47,268 nt of DNA from a virus: positions 1-47,268 of IMG/VR virus record IMGVR_UViG_3300011113_000787. One strand, 5' to 3'. Below are positions 8,153 through 15,429 of this stretch, one piece after another (positions within the stretch are counted from its first letter, which is position 1; every line of letters begins with the position of its first letter). Both the position numbers and the translations under genes were made by a program. The notes beneath the pieces are model-generated. The model worked only from the letters and a program-made list of their open reading frames with translations. It was not told the origin of the DNA and made no database searches.

Positions 8153-9193
8153 TTAAAATTCCAAACGGAATAATTCAGGTTGGTAAAGTAATCTATAGAA
8201 GGCTTCTTCTGAAACAGCAAAATCTTTAAATTCTCCCCCCTTTCTTTTTAAACTAATATCAATTTTACCATCTTTTCTATCAAATCCTCTAATCTTGAAC
8301 ATAACTTTATCGTCTTTAGGTAAATCATACCAAACATTTGTTTTGTATTTGTTTGATATTTTATCAACCAATTTCACAAAGTCTTGAAGTGATGATTCGT
8401 CCTCATCCTCTTCAAGTTTACCAAGTATGTCTTCTAATTCTTTTTCTACTGTTCTATTAAAAGAGTCTTTATCAAAATGTTCATCATCTTGGTATCCGTA
8501 CCTATCTTCATCCCAACCACCTATTGTTCTATCAGAACCTTTGAAAACTTCTTTAAAGAGTTTTGTTAATGATAGATGGGGTACTCCGAATTGTAGATAT
8601 AAAGAAATCAAATCAGCAACTGTAGTTTTTATACTATCACCACCATACAAATCTAATCCAAAATTTTTCAAAAAATTATCGAGTTCTTTTTCTACATGTT
8701 CACGTGCAACATGATTCATTTCTCTGTTTTTTTCATGTGTCCAATCTTGAACAATATTAGTAACACTTTTTGGGAAAAACTTGTCTAATTTTGCACCAAA
8801 CTCTCCCATACTATCATTAGCATTCCAATCGATTACGGTATTGAAATAATATTTGGCAATTTTTTCCATCAACTCCATATTTTCAGGATTGATATCATAC
8901 CAAGCTCCATAACCTTGTTTCCAATCATCGTCAGCTGTGTAAAAATCGTATGCTTCATATTGTTGATATGGTGATGTTACCATTTGATAAAACCAAATAT
9001 CATCATCATTTAACCCTAAAATTTTACCAAGTTTTTCGAATGATTTGAAGTTTAGTATTACAGTGGATTGTGCTGGGTTTGTTGAATTTAAACTTATTCT
9101 ATCGATTGCAGGGTCGATACCCTCCAATTCATATTTGGAAATTCTGCCCTTAACGAAATTTCTTAAACCATAAAATGAATCACCTAATTCCAT
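8153..9193 (-). CDS. Hypothetical protein, putative late protein
   Basis: A 346-residue acidic protein of unknown family. The central third (about 200-270) is rich in Asp/Glu with a Tyr-Asp stretch (GGWDEDRYGYQDDEHFD). The rest alternates helices and aromatic clusters. No signal peptide, membrane segment or catalytic motif is visible. TATTTATC lies 8 nt upstream of the ATG (9202-9209), so late transcription is likely. The next gene on the minus strand, the M20 peptidase, follows after 23 nt. Confidence 0.7.
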   Translation of the reverse strand: MELGDSFYGLRNFVKGRISKYELEGIDPAIDRISLNSTNPAQSTVILNFKSFEKLGKILGLNDDDIWFYQMVTSPYQQYEAYDFYTADDDWKQGYGAWYDINPENMELMEKIAKYYFNTVIDWNANDSMGEFGAKLDKFFPKSVTNIVQDWTHEKNREMNHVAREHVEKELDNFLKNFGLDLYGGDSIKTTVADLISLYLQFGVPHLSLTKLFKEVFKGSDRTIGGWDEDRYGYQDDEHFDKDSFNRTVEKELEDILGKLEEDEDESSLQDFVKLVDKISNKYKTNVWYDLPKDDKVMFKIRGFDRKDGKIDISLKRKGGEFKDFAVSEEAFYRLLYQPELFRLEF

Positions 9194-9201
9194 ATCTTAT
9201 A

Positions 9202-9209
9202 GATAAATA
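9202..9209 (-). promoter_or_regulatory. Candidate late promoter element TATTTATC
   Basis: Minus-strand TATTTATC, 8 nt before ATG 9193; member of the recurrent set. Confidence 0.5.
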
Positions 9210-9233
9210 CTTTTGTTTTGTTATCTTTTAGTC

Positions 9234-9998
9234 ATGAAGACAATTGAAGAATCAATAAAGGCAGTAAAAGAGTTCGATTTCAAATCAGCAACTCAAAAGG
9301 AAATTGAAGAAGTTCTTCCATCTTTCGGAATGAATGATGAATATACTTTTGAAATGCCCAAAATTTTCGAACCCAACTTTGGTTGGGGAATTAAATTTTG
9401 GCAGTACCCAAATCAATTTAGTAAGTTACTTACTCATTTGAAAGATAAAGAAATTGATTCATATTTGGAAATGGGGGTTAGGTGGGGAGGAACTTTCATT
9501 ATTATGAATGAATTCTTAATGAAATATAATCCAATTTTAGAAGCCCATGCAGTTGATATTATTGAGGCTTCAGAAATCTTACACACATATCAGACAAAAT
9601 TCAGAGAAAGACAATTCTTTTATCACCACATGGAGACACAAAGTGCCGACTTCTTCCAAAGACTTGAGGGTAAAGATAACTTAGTACCAACCAAACAAAT
9701 TGATTTAGTTTTTATTGATGCATGCCATTCATATCAATGTATCAAAAGGGATTACTATATTGCTTTGATGCTAGGTGCAAAGTACATTCTTTTTCACGAT
9801 ATTGTTAATACGAATACAAAAGGTGCACAATTAGCGTGGAAAGAAATGAAAAAACTACATAAAACCACATACGAATTTGTAGACCAATATGAAAATATGA
9901 ACGGAAAATATTTGGGATTGGGTCTCATTGAGGTCGACAAAGATGATGATATTTTTCCAATGTTCAAAACACATTATCACCATCTTAATGATTGGTGA
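9234..9998 (+). CDS. Class I SAM methyltransferase-like protein (CmcI/Methyltransf_24-like)
   Basis: A 254-residue protein. LEMGVRWGGTFIIMNEFL is the SAM-binding GxxxG-type loop, AHAVDII gives the acidic end of strand 2, and IDLVFIDACHSYQCIKRDY resembles the FIDxDHxY strand of Methyltransf_24/cephalosporin hydroxylase-like enzymes, followed by YILFHDIVN. These enzymes usually methylate small molecules or glycans. A TTG at 9213 would extend the frame by seven residues, but ATG 9234 matches the family start better. It is transcribed towards the tmRNA gene. Confidence 0.7.
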   Translation: MKTIEESIKAVKEFDFKSATQKEIEEVLPSFGMNDEYTFEMPKIFEPNFGWGIKFWQYPNQFSKLLTHLKDKEIDSYLEMGVRWGGTFIIMNEFLMKYNPILEAHAVDIIEASEILHTYQTKFRERQFFYHHMETQSADFFQRLEGKDNLVPTKQIDLVFIDACHSYQCIKRDYYIALMLGAKYILFHDIVNTNTKGAQLAWKEMKKLHKTTYEFVDQYENMNGKYLGLGLIEVDKDDDIFPMFKTHYHHLNDW

Positions 9999-10032
9999 TT
10001 GTTTTTTTATCTAATATTTATTCCTATATTTG
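9999..10032 (+). promoter_or_regulatory. Bacteroidota-type promoter for the tmRNA
   Basis: TATATTTG (10025-10032) matches TAnnTTTG, 21 nt before the mature 5' end. A TTG at 9999-10001 is 23 nt upstream, at the long end of the accepted spacing. Confidence 0.55.
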
Positions 10033-10052
10033 CTTTGTTCATTGAAATTATC

Positions 10053-10442
10053 GGGGAAGACATGGCATTGATTGGCGTGTGTAGGTATAAGTGGCACGTA
10101 GGAGCTGAATTAACTCCTTAAAAACTGATTTGAAACACAAACGGCAATACTTTTGCTAAAATGGCTGCTATCGGTTTAATCGCTGAAGAAGCTACAGTTG
10201 TTGCTTAATTAAGACACAACTACTCGGGTCGGTTAGGACATTAACCTAGGAACAGAAGTCCAATTTACGGGTCACAGGTCAGAGCTCGTTTAAAATAATT
10301 CTGAGACCAAGTTGTTTGTAGGTGGGGTTCTCACAAATATCAAACCTAATATTTCGGAACATTGAGAAACAATGTTGTAATAAACGTGTAGTCATTTATA
10401 GTTATCGCGAACAAGACTCGGGTTCGACCCCCGACTTCTCCA
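10053..10442 (+). ncRNA. ssrA: tmRNA (transfer-messenger RNA)
   Basis: The 5' GGGGAAG (10053-10059) pairs with CTTCTCC (10435-10441) as a 7-bp acceptor stem followed by discriminator A10442. The T arm is perfect: TCGGG, loop TTCGACC, CCCGA (10418-10434). The 390-nt length is normal for bacterial tmRNA. The sequence ACAAACGGC before the tag resembles Bacteroidota tmRNAs, and the GGC at 10143 is taken as resume codon. The tag then reads GNTFAKMAA-IGLIA-EEATVVA and stops at TAA 10206. It is longer than the usual Bacteroidota GxxNYALAA-type tags and ends VVA rather than LAA. CCA is not encoded (ACCG follows). tmRNA with SmpB rescues stalled ribosomes and tags nascent chains for Clp proteases; no smpB is visible here. 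Confidence 0.92.
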
Positions 10443-10468
10443 CCGCAGACTTTTTTGAGTTCTCGACA

Positions 10469-10476
10469 TATTTATT
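10469..10476 (+). promoter_or_regulatory. Candidate late promoter element TATTTATT
   Basis: TATTTATT, 3 nt before the GIY-YIG start codon at 10480. Confidence 0.5.
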
Positions 10477-10479
10477 AGT

Positions 10480-11127
10480 ATGTCGAACTCAAATAAGTCA
10501 AAAAAATATCATTTTATATACAAGACAACAAATCTCCTTAATAATAAATTTTACGTTGGAATGCATTCAACAACAAACCTGAACGATGGTTACATAGGGA
10601 GTGGAACTAATTTAAGATTTGCAATAAGAAAATACGGTCCGAATAATTTCAAATTTGAAATTCTCGAATGGTGTATCAATAGAGAAGAATTGATAAAAAG
10701 AGAAAAAGAAATTATAAACGAGAATTTCCTAAATGACCCGAATTGTTATAATTTGAAACCTGGTGGGACGGGCGGATTCAACAATCCAACTCACCAATAC
10801 AATTGTTCTAAAGCCGCAGGTATAAAACATAGAGAAATGTTAGAATGTGATGAAAATTATAGAAAAAAAATTTCAATTTCAAGAACAGAAACTAATAAAA
10901 AAAACCACAGTAATGGTAGGTTAAAATCAATTCAACAAATTTATTCTTGGGTTGGAAAAAAACACAAAGAAGAAACAAAGAAAAAAATATCTGAAAAAAA
11001 CTCTCTGAATCACTCAGGACAAAAAAACTCTCAATTTGGTACCAAATGGATTACCAATGGAAAACAAAATAAAAAAATAAAAAGTTCCGATTTACTACCT
11101 CAAGATTGGACATACGGTCGTGTGTAA
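10480..11127 (+). CDS. GIY-YIG homing endonuclease
   Basis: A 215-residue protein with an N-terminal GIY-YIG nuclease domain: HFIYKTTNLLNNKFYVGMHST supplies the IY...YVG motif, with Arg in FAIRKYG and Glu in the following helix (REKEIINENF). The rest holds NUMOD3-like DNA-binding helices (KKISISRTE, KKISEKNS) and the terminal KWITNGKQNKKIK...LPQDW motif typical of phage homing endonucleases. It starts 37 nt after the tmRNA, so it is best read as a free-standing homing endonuclease that mobilises the tmRNA locus, or that invaded near it. It has its own late-type TATTTATT element. Confidence 0.9.
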   Translation: MSNSNKSKKYHFIYKTTNLLNNKFYVGMHSTTNLNDGYIGSGTNLRFAIRKYGPNNFKFEILEWCINREELIKREKEIINENFLNDPNCYNLKPGGTGGFNNPTHQYNCSKAAGIKHREMLECDENYRKKISISRTETNKKNHSNGRLKSIQQIYSWVGKKHKEETKKKISEKNSLNHSGQKNSQFGTKWITNGKQNKKIKSSDLLPQDWTYGRV

Positions 11128-11154
11128 GATAATCCAAATTATTTAAATTAATTT

Positions 11155-11183
11155 ACCCTCATTTTCGGATGGGTGTTTTTTTT
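11155..11183 (+). terminator. Intrinsic terminator after GIY-YIG gene
   Basis: ACCCTC/GA(T)GGGT hairpin with one bulged T and a following T run. Confidence 0.6.
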
Positions 11184-11211
11184 ATTATTTTATTTTTTCT
11201 ATATTTCAAAC

Positions 11212-11562
11212 ATGAGTAAATTCGGTTCAATATTTTTTATATTCTTTGTGTACACGTTTTCACAAATTTTCACTTTCTATCAACTACAAGGTCACCTGTG
11301 GAATAAATGGATTAAAGAACATCCTTTCCTGATGTCCTTAATAGGCGTCCCGATTGGTTACCTCGTAATATTGGCAAGTAGGGAGATGGTGAATTTATAT
11401 GATGGTCAAACATGGCCAAATCGTATAATTGGGTTTTCCATTGGAGTTTTAATATTTTCAATTATGGCTTGGTTGATATTAAAAGAACCATTATCACTCA
11501 AAACTGTCGTGTGCTTAGCCCTTAGTTTAACCATCTTACTCATTCAGTTGTTTTGGAAGTAA
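11212..11562 (+). CDS. Small four-helix membrane protein, SMR/DMT-like
   Basis: A 116-residue protein with four predicted membrane helices: IFFIFFVYTFSQIF, FLMSLIGVPIGYLVIL, IIGFSIGVLIFSIMAWLIL and VVCLALSLTILLIQLFW. The KEPLSLKT loop before the last helix and the overall size resemble small multidrug resistance or DMT-type proteins. The conserved Glu of EmrE in helix 1 is not obvious, so transport activity is uncertain. The frame extends upstream to 11173 but ATG 11212 avoids a spurious hydrophobic extension. The phage protein would sit in the host inner membrane. Confidence 0.6.
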   Translation: MSKFGSIFFIFFVYTFSQIFTFYQLQGHLWNKWIKEHPFLMSLIGVPIGYLVILASREMVNLYDGQTWPNRIIGFSIGVLIFSIMAWLILKEPLSLKTVVCLALSLTILLIQLFWK

Positions 11563-11566
11563 TTGG

Positions 11567-11574
11567 TATTTATA
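11567..11574 (+). promoter_or_regulatory. Candidate late promoter element TATTTATA
   Basis: GTATTTATA, 4 nt before ATG 11579, between two plus-strand genes. Confidence 0.55.
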
Positions 11575-11578
11575 CCAT

Positions 11579-13057
11579 ATGAAGTTTCTCTCAATTTTAA
11601 TAAAGGAAGGTCGTAAAGAAGATTTAAAGAAAAAATATTCAACTAAATTCAACGAAGAGGATTTAGAATTTATTTTGAACATTTCAGATTTACAAGATTT
11701 CAACCACAAATACACTGACTTTGTATTAAAAAATACGGATGGTGATGGGGAATTAGACACTTCTGAATTAGAAAAACTAATAGGTCTAATTAAGGATTTC
11801 GACAAATACCAATCTCAACTTCCCAAAAAGGATATAAATCAGTATGTGTCCTTGAACGAACTTGAGAAGGTTATTCTATACATCAGGGAAAAGAAGAAAC
11901 AAAAGGAATTAGAAAATCAGGTAGAAAAGATTTACGAGGACGATAAGTTTTTAGTTGTTAGACCAAAATCTCACCCCGCATCTTGTAAGTACGGTTCCAA
12001 TACTAAATGGTGCACCACTGCACAATCTCCTGACCATTTCCAAAGATATACATCAGGCAGTCAAGCACTTTACTACATAATAAACAAAGCCAATTCAACA
12101 AACAAAGATTATTCAAAAGTTGCTGTTCACATTGGGACTTTAGGAAACCAAATGTTTTGGGACTCAAAAGATACCGCAATGGGAGACAGAGAAGTTTCAA
12201 TTTTCAAATACGCATTCCCTGAAATTATGGATGCAATAGAAGAAAATTATAAAACTTTTAGAGTCTCAGCCGAAGAAAAACATTTGAATGAAATCTTTAA
12301 CTCTTTTGGAATTACAAAAAGAAGTGATAAAAAATTATTTGGTACTGAATCTCAATTAAGTGTTGTTATCGAAGGTTTTCAAACTATAAACGATTTAGGT
12401 CCAGGACACGCCGAGGCAGGCTTGGCAGTAATATTGGATAATGTCTTGATAGATGAATATCAAGTTTTTGTAACCTTTAAATCAAAGGATAGAGAAACTT
12501 TCGAAGCGAGTATTGGTTTCATGGGTAAAGACAATTATATCGAGGAAGATTATTTTATTGATTTAGGTTTAGAAGATTTTGGAATTGATGTGAAGTTTAA
12601 GCAGTTAAACACAACACAAAATACTGCAGAAGGTGTTAGGTCTTATGTGGCCACCAGGGTTTTAGATAAAGTCAAAGAAAATCCAAAACTCAGAGAAAAA
12701 ATTGTTGGTACATCAAGTTTTTTTAGACCATCATATGGTTACACTTTTGGTAGGAAGAAAGGTTGGATTGAAAAACTTGTGAAGTTTTTGGATTCAGGTA
12801 AAATAGGAACAAAACTTGATTTTCTTACCGACATAGGGTTCTTGAACAAAATTACCAAGGATGGTAAGACAATGTACCAAAGAACAAAAGACGGATTTGT
12901 AATGAAACCTCGTGACTTAAGAGGACAACATTCCTCATTTTTCGCAGCAGCTAAAAATGCGGGAATTTTAGGTTATAGAAAGGTTGGAAAAGATTTCCTT
13001 TTAATAAAAGGTCCAAACTTTAACGCCTTCAAAGAGGGGAAGCTCAAGGCACTTTAG
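11579..13057 (+). CDS. WCTT-motif protein with EF-hand loop (paralogue of the protein at 45502)
   Basis: A 492-residue protein. Residues 1-20 (MKFLSILIKEGRKEDLKKKY) look like a T4-type capsid-targeting leader with an IKE site. Residues 52-63 (NTDGDGELDTSE) fit the 12-residue EF-hand calcium loop exactly. Around residues 130-180 lies KYGSNTKWCTTAQSPDHFQRY...YYIINK, a block also present in the 333-residue protein near the window end. The C-terminal 250 residues are unassigned. I do not recognise a functional family; the shared Trp-Cys-Thr-Thr core with a nearby FxRY and hydrophobic strand suggests a conserved fold. Late expression is suggested by the upstream TATTTATA. A packaged virion protein is plausible. 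Confidence 0.75.
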   Translation: MKFLSILIKEGRKEDLKKKYSTKFNEEDLEFILNISDLQDFNHKYTDFVLKNTDGDGELDTSELEKLIGLIKDFDKYQSQLPKKDINQYVSLNELEKVILYIREKKKQKELENQVEKIYEDDKFLVVRPKSHPASCKYGSNTKWCTTAQSPDHFQRYTSGSQALYYIINKANSTNKDYSKVAVHIGTLGNQMFWDSKDTAMGDREVSIFKYAFPEIMDAIEENYKTFRVSAEEKHLNEIFNSFGITKRSDKKLFGTESQLSVVIEGFQTINDLGPGHAEAGLAVILDNVLIDEYQVFVTFKSKDRETFEASIGFMGKDNYIEEDYFIDLGLEDFGIDVKFKQLNTTQNTAEGVRSYVATRVLDKVKENPKLREKIVGTSSFFRPSYGYTFGRKKGWIEKLVKFLDSGKIGTKLDFLTDIGFLNKITKDGKTMYQRTKDGFVMKPRDLRGQHSSFFAAAKNAGILGYRKVGKDFLLIKGPNFNAFKEGKLKAL

Positions 13058-13268
13058 ATAATCTTCGAAAGTAGATATATAAACCAAAGAAAAGCCCCGC
13101 AATACAATACAAAACGAAGTTCGCTTTCCATAAACTTCCTGTCCAAAGTATTAGGGAATATTGAACGGCATCGAATCCAAAAGGATTGAAGAACAGAGCC
13201 AGCATTAAAAATATTTGAGACAGATTTTCTTGGAATGTTTTCTGCCACGTTTCTCTGTTTATTTGCAT
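13044..13268 (-). CDS. Small two-helix membrane protein
   Basis: A 74-residue protein with two hydrophobic helices (about 18-30 and 50-66, LYCIAGLFFGLYIYF) and a basic tail. Its 3' end overlaps the convergent WCTT gene by 14 nt. A second minus-strand frame overlaps it (13054-13275), but that frame is less membrane-like and lacks features, so this one is preferred. Function unknown; inner-membrane location inferred. Confidence 0.5.
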   Translation of the reverse strand: MQINRETWQKTFQENLSQIFLMLALFFNPFGFDAVQYSLILWTGSLWKANFVLYCIAGLFFGLYIYFRRLSKVP

Positions 13269-13327
13269 CGTCCATAAATTGGGGTTTAAAATTTATGTCC
13301 TGAGACTATAATTTTATAGTTATAAAT

Positions 13328-13933
13328 ATGATATTTCAAAATTTTATTTACTCGAAAACTTATGACCATTATTTAATCCTACCCATGAAAACAGGTACGG
13401 TTAACGCCTCATGGATATTCACCTATTTTGATTTTCAAACTTACACAAGAAACTTTGATTCGGATGGTAACTTCAAAGAAATATCCAATCCCGCTATGTC
13501 CGCAGTACATAGTTTCTACTTACCACCTGAAATTGAAACCCCAAAGATTATTGTAACCGCAAGAAATCCTTATGATAAGGTTTTATCAAGATTTCTATTC
13601 ACATGGACACGAAATGAAACCCCGTCCTATCAAGACTTTTTGAATAATCTAATAAACTCAATTCAACATAATAACCCTATGTTGATTTATCCATCGGAGT
13701 TGATACCAACTTACACAATAAGATTGGAAAATATGTACGAAGATTACATGAAAATTCCTTTCGCCAAAGATTCTAATCTTAATAAATCAGGTATTCTTTT
13801 GGAGATGTGTAACAAAAAAATAAATGAGGCAAGAATTAAGGTTAATAAAGATGATTTTCTCACTGAAGAATCAAAAGAATTAATTTATAATTTCCTTAGA
13901 AATCAATTTGAACTCTTTGGATACAAAAAGTAA
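13328..13933 (+). CDS. Sulfotransferase-like protein
   Basis: A 201-residue protein with the two PAPS-binding signatures of the sulfotransferase fold. The 5'-phosphosulfate loop is LPMKTGTVNASW (K21-T24) and the 3'-phosphate motif is TARNPYDKVLSRF (R79-P81 onward). It is shorter than typical cytosolic sulfotransferases but similar to short Sulfotransfer_2-type proteins. It would transfer sulfate from PAPS to a glycan or other hydroxyl. A second, distinct sulfotransferase is at 22653. The late-type sequence before it (TTATAAATATG) is not in the usual motif orientation, so its regulation is unclear. Confidence 0.75.
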   Translation: MIFQNFIYSKTYDHYLILPMKTGTVNASWIFTYFDFQTYTRNFDSDGNFKEISNPAMSAVHSFYLPPEIETPKIIVTARNPYDKVLSRFLFTWTRNETPSYQDFLNNLINSIQHNNPMLIYPSELIPTYTIRLENMYEDYMKIPFAKDSNLNKSGILLEMCNKKINEARIKVNKDDFLTEESKELIYNFLRNQFELFGYKK

Positions 13934-13947
13934 ATTTCTTACATTTG
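13917..13947 (+). promoter_or_regulatory. Bacteroidota-type promoter, near-leaderless
   Basis: TTG (13917-13919), 20-nt spacer, TACATTTG (13940-13947); ATG follows 4 nt later at 13952, so the mRNA is nearly leaderless. Confidence 0.65.
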
Positions 13948-13951
13948 TTTT

Positions 13952-14143
13952 ATGGTAGATATCAAGAAAATATTACAAGAGAGAGGTTCAATTTCAAAAT
14001 TCGATGGGGTTGCACCTGAAGGTTTTATTTTGGTTCATGAAAAAACTTTGGAGGAATTAAAAGATTTCGATAAGTGGAAATCATGGAAAAACAATGAAAT
14101 TTCTATTGAAGAAATGAACAAACTAAATTTTGAAAATACTTAA
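13952..14143 (+). CDS. Small hypothetical protein
   Basis: A 63-residue charged protein (MVDIKKILQERGSISKFDGVA...) with no recognisable motif. It has a convincing host-type promoter directly upstream, so it is probably an early gene. Small early phage proteins often modify host enzymes, but nothing in the sequence says which. It ends just before another host-type promoter. Confidence 0.6.
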   Translation: MVDIKKILQERGSISKFDGVAPEGFILVHEKTLEELKDFDKWKSWKNNEISIEEMNKLNFENT

Positions 14144-14158
14144 TTTTAGTTATCTTTG
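14130..14158 (+). promoter_or_regulatory. Bacteroidota-type promoter upstream of small ORF and structured RNA
   Basis: TTG (14130-14132), 18-nt spacer, TATCTTTG (14151-14158). It overlaps the end of the 63-residue gene and drives the short transcript ending at the 14361 T run. Confidence 0.75.
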
Positions 14159-14182
14159 TAAAAACATTAAAACGTTAAAATC

Positions 14183-14275
14183 ATGTCGTTTTTTTTGACT
14201 GTTGAGGTAGAACTTGACCCAAATACCCCAGAGGATGAAGAAATCTGGGAGCATGGCGATAATGTTACATTTTAA
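14183..14275 (+). CDS. 30-residue acidic micropeptide ORF
   Basis: ATG 14183 to TAA 14275 encodes MSFFLTVEVELDPNTPEDEE..., 25 nt after a strong host-type promoter and immediately before a structured RNA with a terminator. No family is recognised. It could be a real micropeptide or a leader peptide that couples translation to folding of the downstream RNA. Acidic codon content and the clean spacing favour coding. Confidence 0.5.
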   Translation: MSFFLTVEVELDPNTPEDEEIWEHGDNVTF

Positions 14276-14281
14276 CGAGTG

Positions 14282-14368
14282 GTGGTCATACTGATGTAAC
14301 TGCTGCAGCAGTGAAAGGAAGTCGACTCCGAGGTATAGCATCCCATCAGTCCCTGACCACTTTTTTTT
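14282..14368 (+). ncRNA. Structured RNA ending in an intrinsic terminator
   Basis: Nested stems are visible: GTGGTCA (14282-14288) with TGACCAC (14354-14360), ACTGATG (14290-14296) with CATCAGT (14344-14350), and inside them hairpins ACTGC-TGCA-GCAGT (14299-14312) and GGA...TCC (14317-14329). The outer stem is followed directly by eight T. This is more elaborate than a plain terminator and looks like a multi-branched small RNA or a regulatory 3' element of the micropeptide transcript. No known riboswitch class is recognised. Confidence 0.65.
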
Positions 14369-14373
14369 AAACT

Positions 14374-14565
14374 ATGGAAAAGAAAAAAATATACAGAAGC
14401 AGAACGAAATCTATCGCAGGAGTCTGTACAGGACTTGCAGATTATTTCAACATTGAACCACTTTTGGTCAAAATTGCATTTTTTGCCTTGATTTGGAGTC
14501 CATTTCCCATAATTTTAATATATCTTATGTTGTGGATTCTTATGAATAAAGAACCCAAAGTATAA
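14374..14565 (+). CDS. PspC domain protein
   Basis: A 63-residue protein that is one complete PspC domain: KIYRSRTKSIAGVCTGLADYFNIEPLLVKIAFF followed by the hydrophobic segment PFPIILIYLMLWILM. PspC proteins are inner-membrane sensors or toxins-antitoxin-like regulators of the phage shock response to membrane stress. A phage copy might damp the host response or protect the membrane late in infection; that is inference. It precedes tRNA-Gly by 5 nt and is probably co-transcribed with it. Confidence 0.88.
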   Translation: MEKKKIYRSRTKSIAGVCTGLADYFNIEPLLVKIAFFALIWSPFPIILIYLMLWILMNKEPKV

Positions 14566-14570
14566 CCCAA

Positions 14571-14643
14571 GCGGAAGTAGCTCATTTGGTAGAGCGATAG
14601 CCTTCCAAGCTATAGGTGGCCAGTTCGAGCCTGGTCTTCCGCT
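14571..14643 (+). tRNA. trnG-UCC: tRNA-Gly (anticodon UCC)
   Basis: Acceptor GCGGAAG/CTTCCGC, D stem GCTC/GAGC, anticodon loop CTTCCAA, T loop TTCGAGC. CCA is encoded (14644-14646), unlike the array tRNAs. The body is nearly identical to tRNA-Gly(GCC) at 23755 outside the anticodon arm. Confidence 0.95.
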
Positions 14644-14647
14644 CCAT

Positions 14648-15043
14648 ATGAGCAAAGTAACAAAAAACCCCACCTTTTTCGTTGATATTGACGGAACGTT
14701 GGTTAAGTATCGAAAATTTGATGAGTTGTCTACAGCGATATTAACTCCAATTTCAGAAGTTATTGATTACGTAAACGACCAATATAATTCAGGTGCTGTG
14801 ATAATTATAACTACAGCACGTCCTGAATCTTTCAGAAACTACACAATGAGTGAGCTAGAAAAAATTGGTGTAAAGTTTCATCAACTTGTTATGGATTGTG
14901 GTAGGGGAACAAGAGTGATATTGAACGACAAGGACCCTGAACAACCTGAAATTCAAAGGGCTGTTGGAATAAATTTAGATAGGAACATGGGGTTTCAAAC
15001 CTTAGATGGTCCTCCAAGAGTTGAAAAATATGAGTCAAATTAA
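14648..15043 (+). CDS. HAD-superfamily hydrolase
   Basis: A 131-residue protein with HAD motif I FFVDIDGTLV (D13 and D15 area) and motif II IIITTARPE (Thr-Thr). A small C-terminal region with NDKDPEQPE may replace the usual motif III/IV. It belongs to the short, capless HAD phosphatases often seen in phages, which act on nucleotides or sugars. It starts 2 nt after the encoded CCA of tRNA-Gly and overlaps the DUF2061 gene by 14 nt. Confidence 0.8.
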   Translation: MSKVTKNPTFFVDIDGTLVKYRKFDELSTAILTPISEVIDYVNDQYNSGAVIIITTARPESFRNYTMSELEKIGVKFHQLVMDCGRGTRVILNDKDPEQPEIQRAVGINLDRNMGFQTLDGPPRVEKYESN

Positions 15044-15395
15044 GGTTTCGTACAAAAGACATTTAGCAAAAACTATAAGTTATAGAATAGTTAGCACAAC
15101 AATAGGTTTCTTGGCTATGTGGTGGGTATCAGGTAGTATCAAAATTGGTGCTGCGTTTGGTGTGGTAGAGTTGTTATATAAACCATTACAATACTATATC
15201 CATGAAAGAGTTTGGTATAGATGGATAAAATATGGTCTGATTACAACATCTGAAAAGAAGAAAAAAAATTTAGGTATAACTGAAGGTAAAACCAAAGAAA
15301 TCATCAAAGAATTTCCGCAAGAACTTCCTGAAACTTTACCTCCTCCCGCACCCCAACCTCAAAAGAGAGTTTTGAATTATAGTTCAAATAGATAA
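15030..15395 (+). CDS. DUF2061 membrane protein
   Basis: A 121-residue protein. SYKRHLAKTISYRIVSTTIGFLAMWWVSG and AAFGVVELLYKPLQYYIHERVWYRW match DUF2061, a family of small two-helix membrane proteins of unknown function, common in marine bacteria and often beside sulfate-assimilation genes. The C-terminal 45 residues are Pro/Lys-rich and soluble. ATG 15030 is chosen over 15006 because the family begins with this basic helix. An intrinsic terminator follows. Confidence 0.8.
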   Translation: MSQIKVSYKRHLAKTISYRIVSTTIGFLAMWWVSGSIKIGAAFGVVELLYKPLQYYIHERVWYRWIKYGLITTSEKKKKNLGITEGKTKEIIKEFPQELPETLPPPAPQPQKRVLNYSSNR

Positions 15396-15419
15396 ACCGA
15401 GACATTCTCGGTTTTTTTA
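15394..15419 (+). terminator. Intrinsic terminator
   Basis: AAACCGAGA-CAT-TCTCGGTTT followed by T7. Confidence 0.85.
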
Positions 15420-15429
15420 TTTTATAAGG

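Noticed and set aside
10144-10179. Alternative tmRNA tag frame starting GCA (AILLLKWLLSV)
   Set aside because: Hydrophobic and unlike any tag; the GGC frame matches the G-starting tags of Bacteroidota.
10322-10582. 86-codon ORF across the tmRNA 3' half
   Set aside because: Overlaps the tmRNA and the start of the GIY-YIG gene in another frame.
10053-11127. Group I intron in the tmRNA carrying the GIY-YIG gene
   Set aside because: The tmRNA is complete and uninterrupted before the endonuclease starts, so the endonuclease is free-standing.
13054-13275. Overlapping minus-strand 73-codon frame
   Set aside because: The overlapping frame 13044-13268 has the coherent membrane helices.
14290-14330. 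Hammerhead ribozyme (CTGATG ... GAAA ... GTC)
   Set aside because: The CUGAUG and GAAA core boxes flank a good hairpin, but A9 is changed, stem III is not followed by NUH, and stem I cannot form in a type I, II or III order. CTGATG pairs better with CATCAG at 14344.
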